Source: Anodontia alba (lineage: Eukaryota; Mollusca; Bivalvia; Lucinida; Lucinidae). Taken from it: a DNA stretch of 64,000 nucleotides. The DNA is taken from positions 58,170,235 to 58,234,234 of the forward strand of contig OZ024826.1 in NCBI GenBank assembly GCA_964016985.1, written 5' to 3'. Within the stretch, counting starts at the first letter, position 1, and every line of letters starts with the position of its first letter. Positions 63,641 through 64,000 of the stretch are shown here, piece by piece. The position numbers and the translations under genes are program-made. Below the pieces are notes generated by a model, which was not told where the DNA came from, did no database searches, and saw nothing but the letters and a program-made list of their open reading frames with translations.

Positions 63641-64000
63641 ACTACATCAAAATCTCAATGATTCGAACACCGATGATTCGTTTATCATGGCTATTCGGAC
63701 TCGTGTTTGAGTCACTAGGAAATCTCTTGATAGCATAAGAAAGCAAATATTTATGGACATTTTAAGGAAATTTTCTTATCTTATCACGAAATGTGTTTTG
63801 TGTGCACTAACTGGAATCGCCTCATCGACGCAATTCTAATAAGTACACTCAACATACCATTATTATACAGAAGATCAAAAAGACATCCCTAAATTATATC
63901 CATTTGCCTCTTGATCTGGCGCTATGATTAACCCTCAGTGGCTCGAAGTACCTATGTTTCGAACAGATTTACATGGTCCCAAATATGTTCGAGCTATTGA
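63641..64000. mobile_element. Family B pogo-like MITE, running off the window end
   Basis: atctcaatgattcgaacacc at the left, core at 63800-63850, then gctcgaagtacctatgtttc to the end. Confidence 0.85.

Larger units (their letters stand above)
36396..64000. other. No gene recognised upstream of exon A; repeat-filled sequence
   Basis: I searched both strands for exon-like open stretches with GT-AG borders and found none I would support. The signal-peptide exon expected for the minus-strand gene may lie here unrecognised, or beyond the window. Long frames in this interval coincide with repeats listed separately. 36860-37700 is AT-rich, with a short imperfect inverted repeat at 37125-37185. Confidence 0.5.

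Overview
This is a eukaryotic genomic window, AT-rich and dense in interspersed repeats, with no prokaryotic features. The gene has GT-AG introns. The introns and flanks are crowded with short palindromic non-autonomous DNA transposons, tRNA-derived SINEs, microsatellites and minisatellites. This style, plus an extracellular cysteine-rich protein with a C-terminal ShK domain, suggests a mollusc, most likely a bivalve; species cannot be named from sequence alone. One gene can be read with confidence, on the minus strand, with exons scattered from about 36.4 kb down to 0.7 kb. In transcript order: exon A (36062-36395), a tentative 38-nt mini-exon (16411-16448), exon D (11370-11444), exon B (8865-8944), exon E (6571-6691), exon C (5233-5324), exon F (2120-2201) and exon G (731-847, six-cysteine ShK domain). 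Intron phases match at every junction (A/mini 2, mini/D 1, D/B 1, B/E 0, E/C 1, C/F 0, F/G 1). That is strong internal evidence for one gene, because no single exon is long enough to stand out. Motifs such as LRLDDWPWI, CPISGGFSF, WRKSRLEMDC and TRFYCWAGW resemble the uncharacterised extracellular invertebrate proteins that I recall as the DUF7042-DUF7045 group. The first (signal peptide) exon and the last exon were not found; the 3' end lies beyond position 1. Layout: 0-9 kb holds exons G, F, C, E and B between palindromic elements. At 9.9-11.4 kb a 40-bp minisatellite starts exactly at the 5' splice site of exon D, beside older diverged copies of the same exon end. 11.5-36 kb is a very long intron region full of MITEs, two SINE types, (AC)n arrays, near-perfect palindromes and two unexplained plus-strand ORFs near 28 kb. 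From 36.4 to 64 kb no gene is recognised, only repeats, including a 2.4-kb array of 35-bp units grown inside one MITE (55.9-58.4 kb), a 63-76-bp minisatellite (40.9-41.4 kb), an AT-rich array (60.8-61.6 kb) and two copies of a 440-bp hairpin element. At least ten repeat families recur (named A to Q here). Families B, C and D have TA-flanked CAGT ends like pogo/Tigger elements. Families A, B and D have different ends but share one palindromic core.
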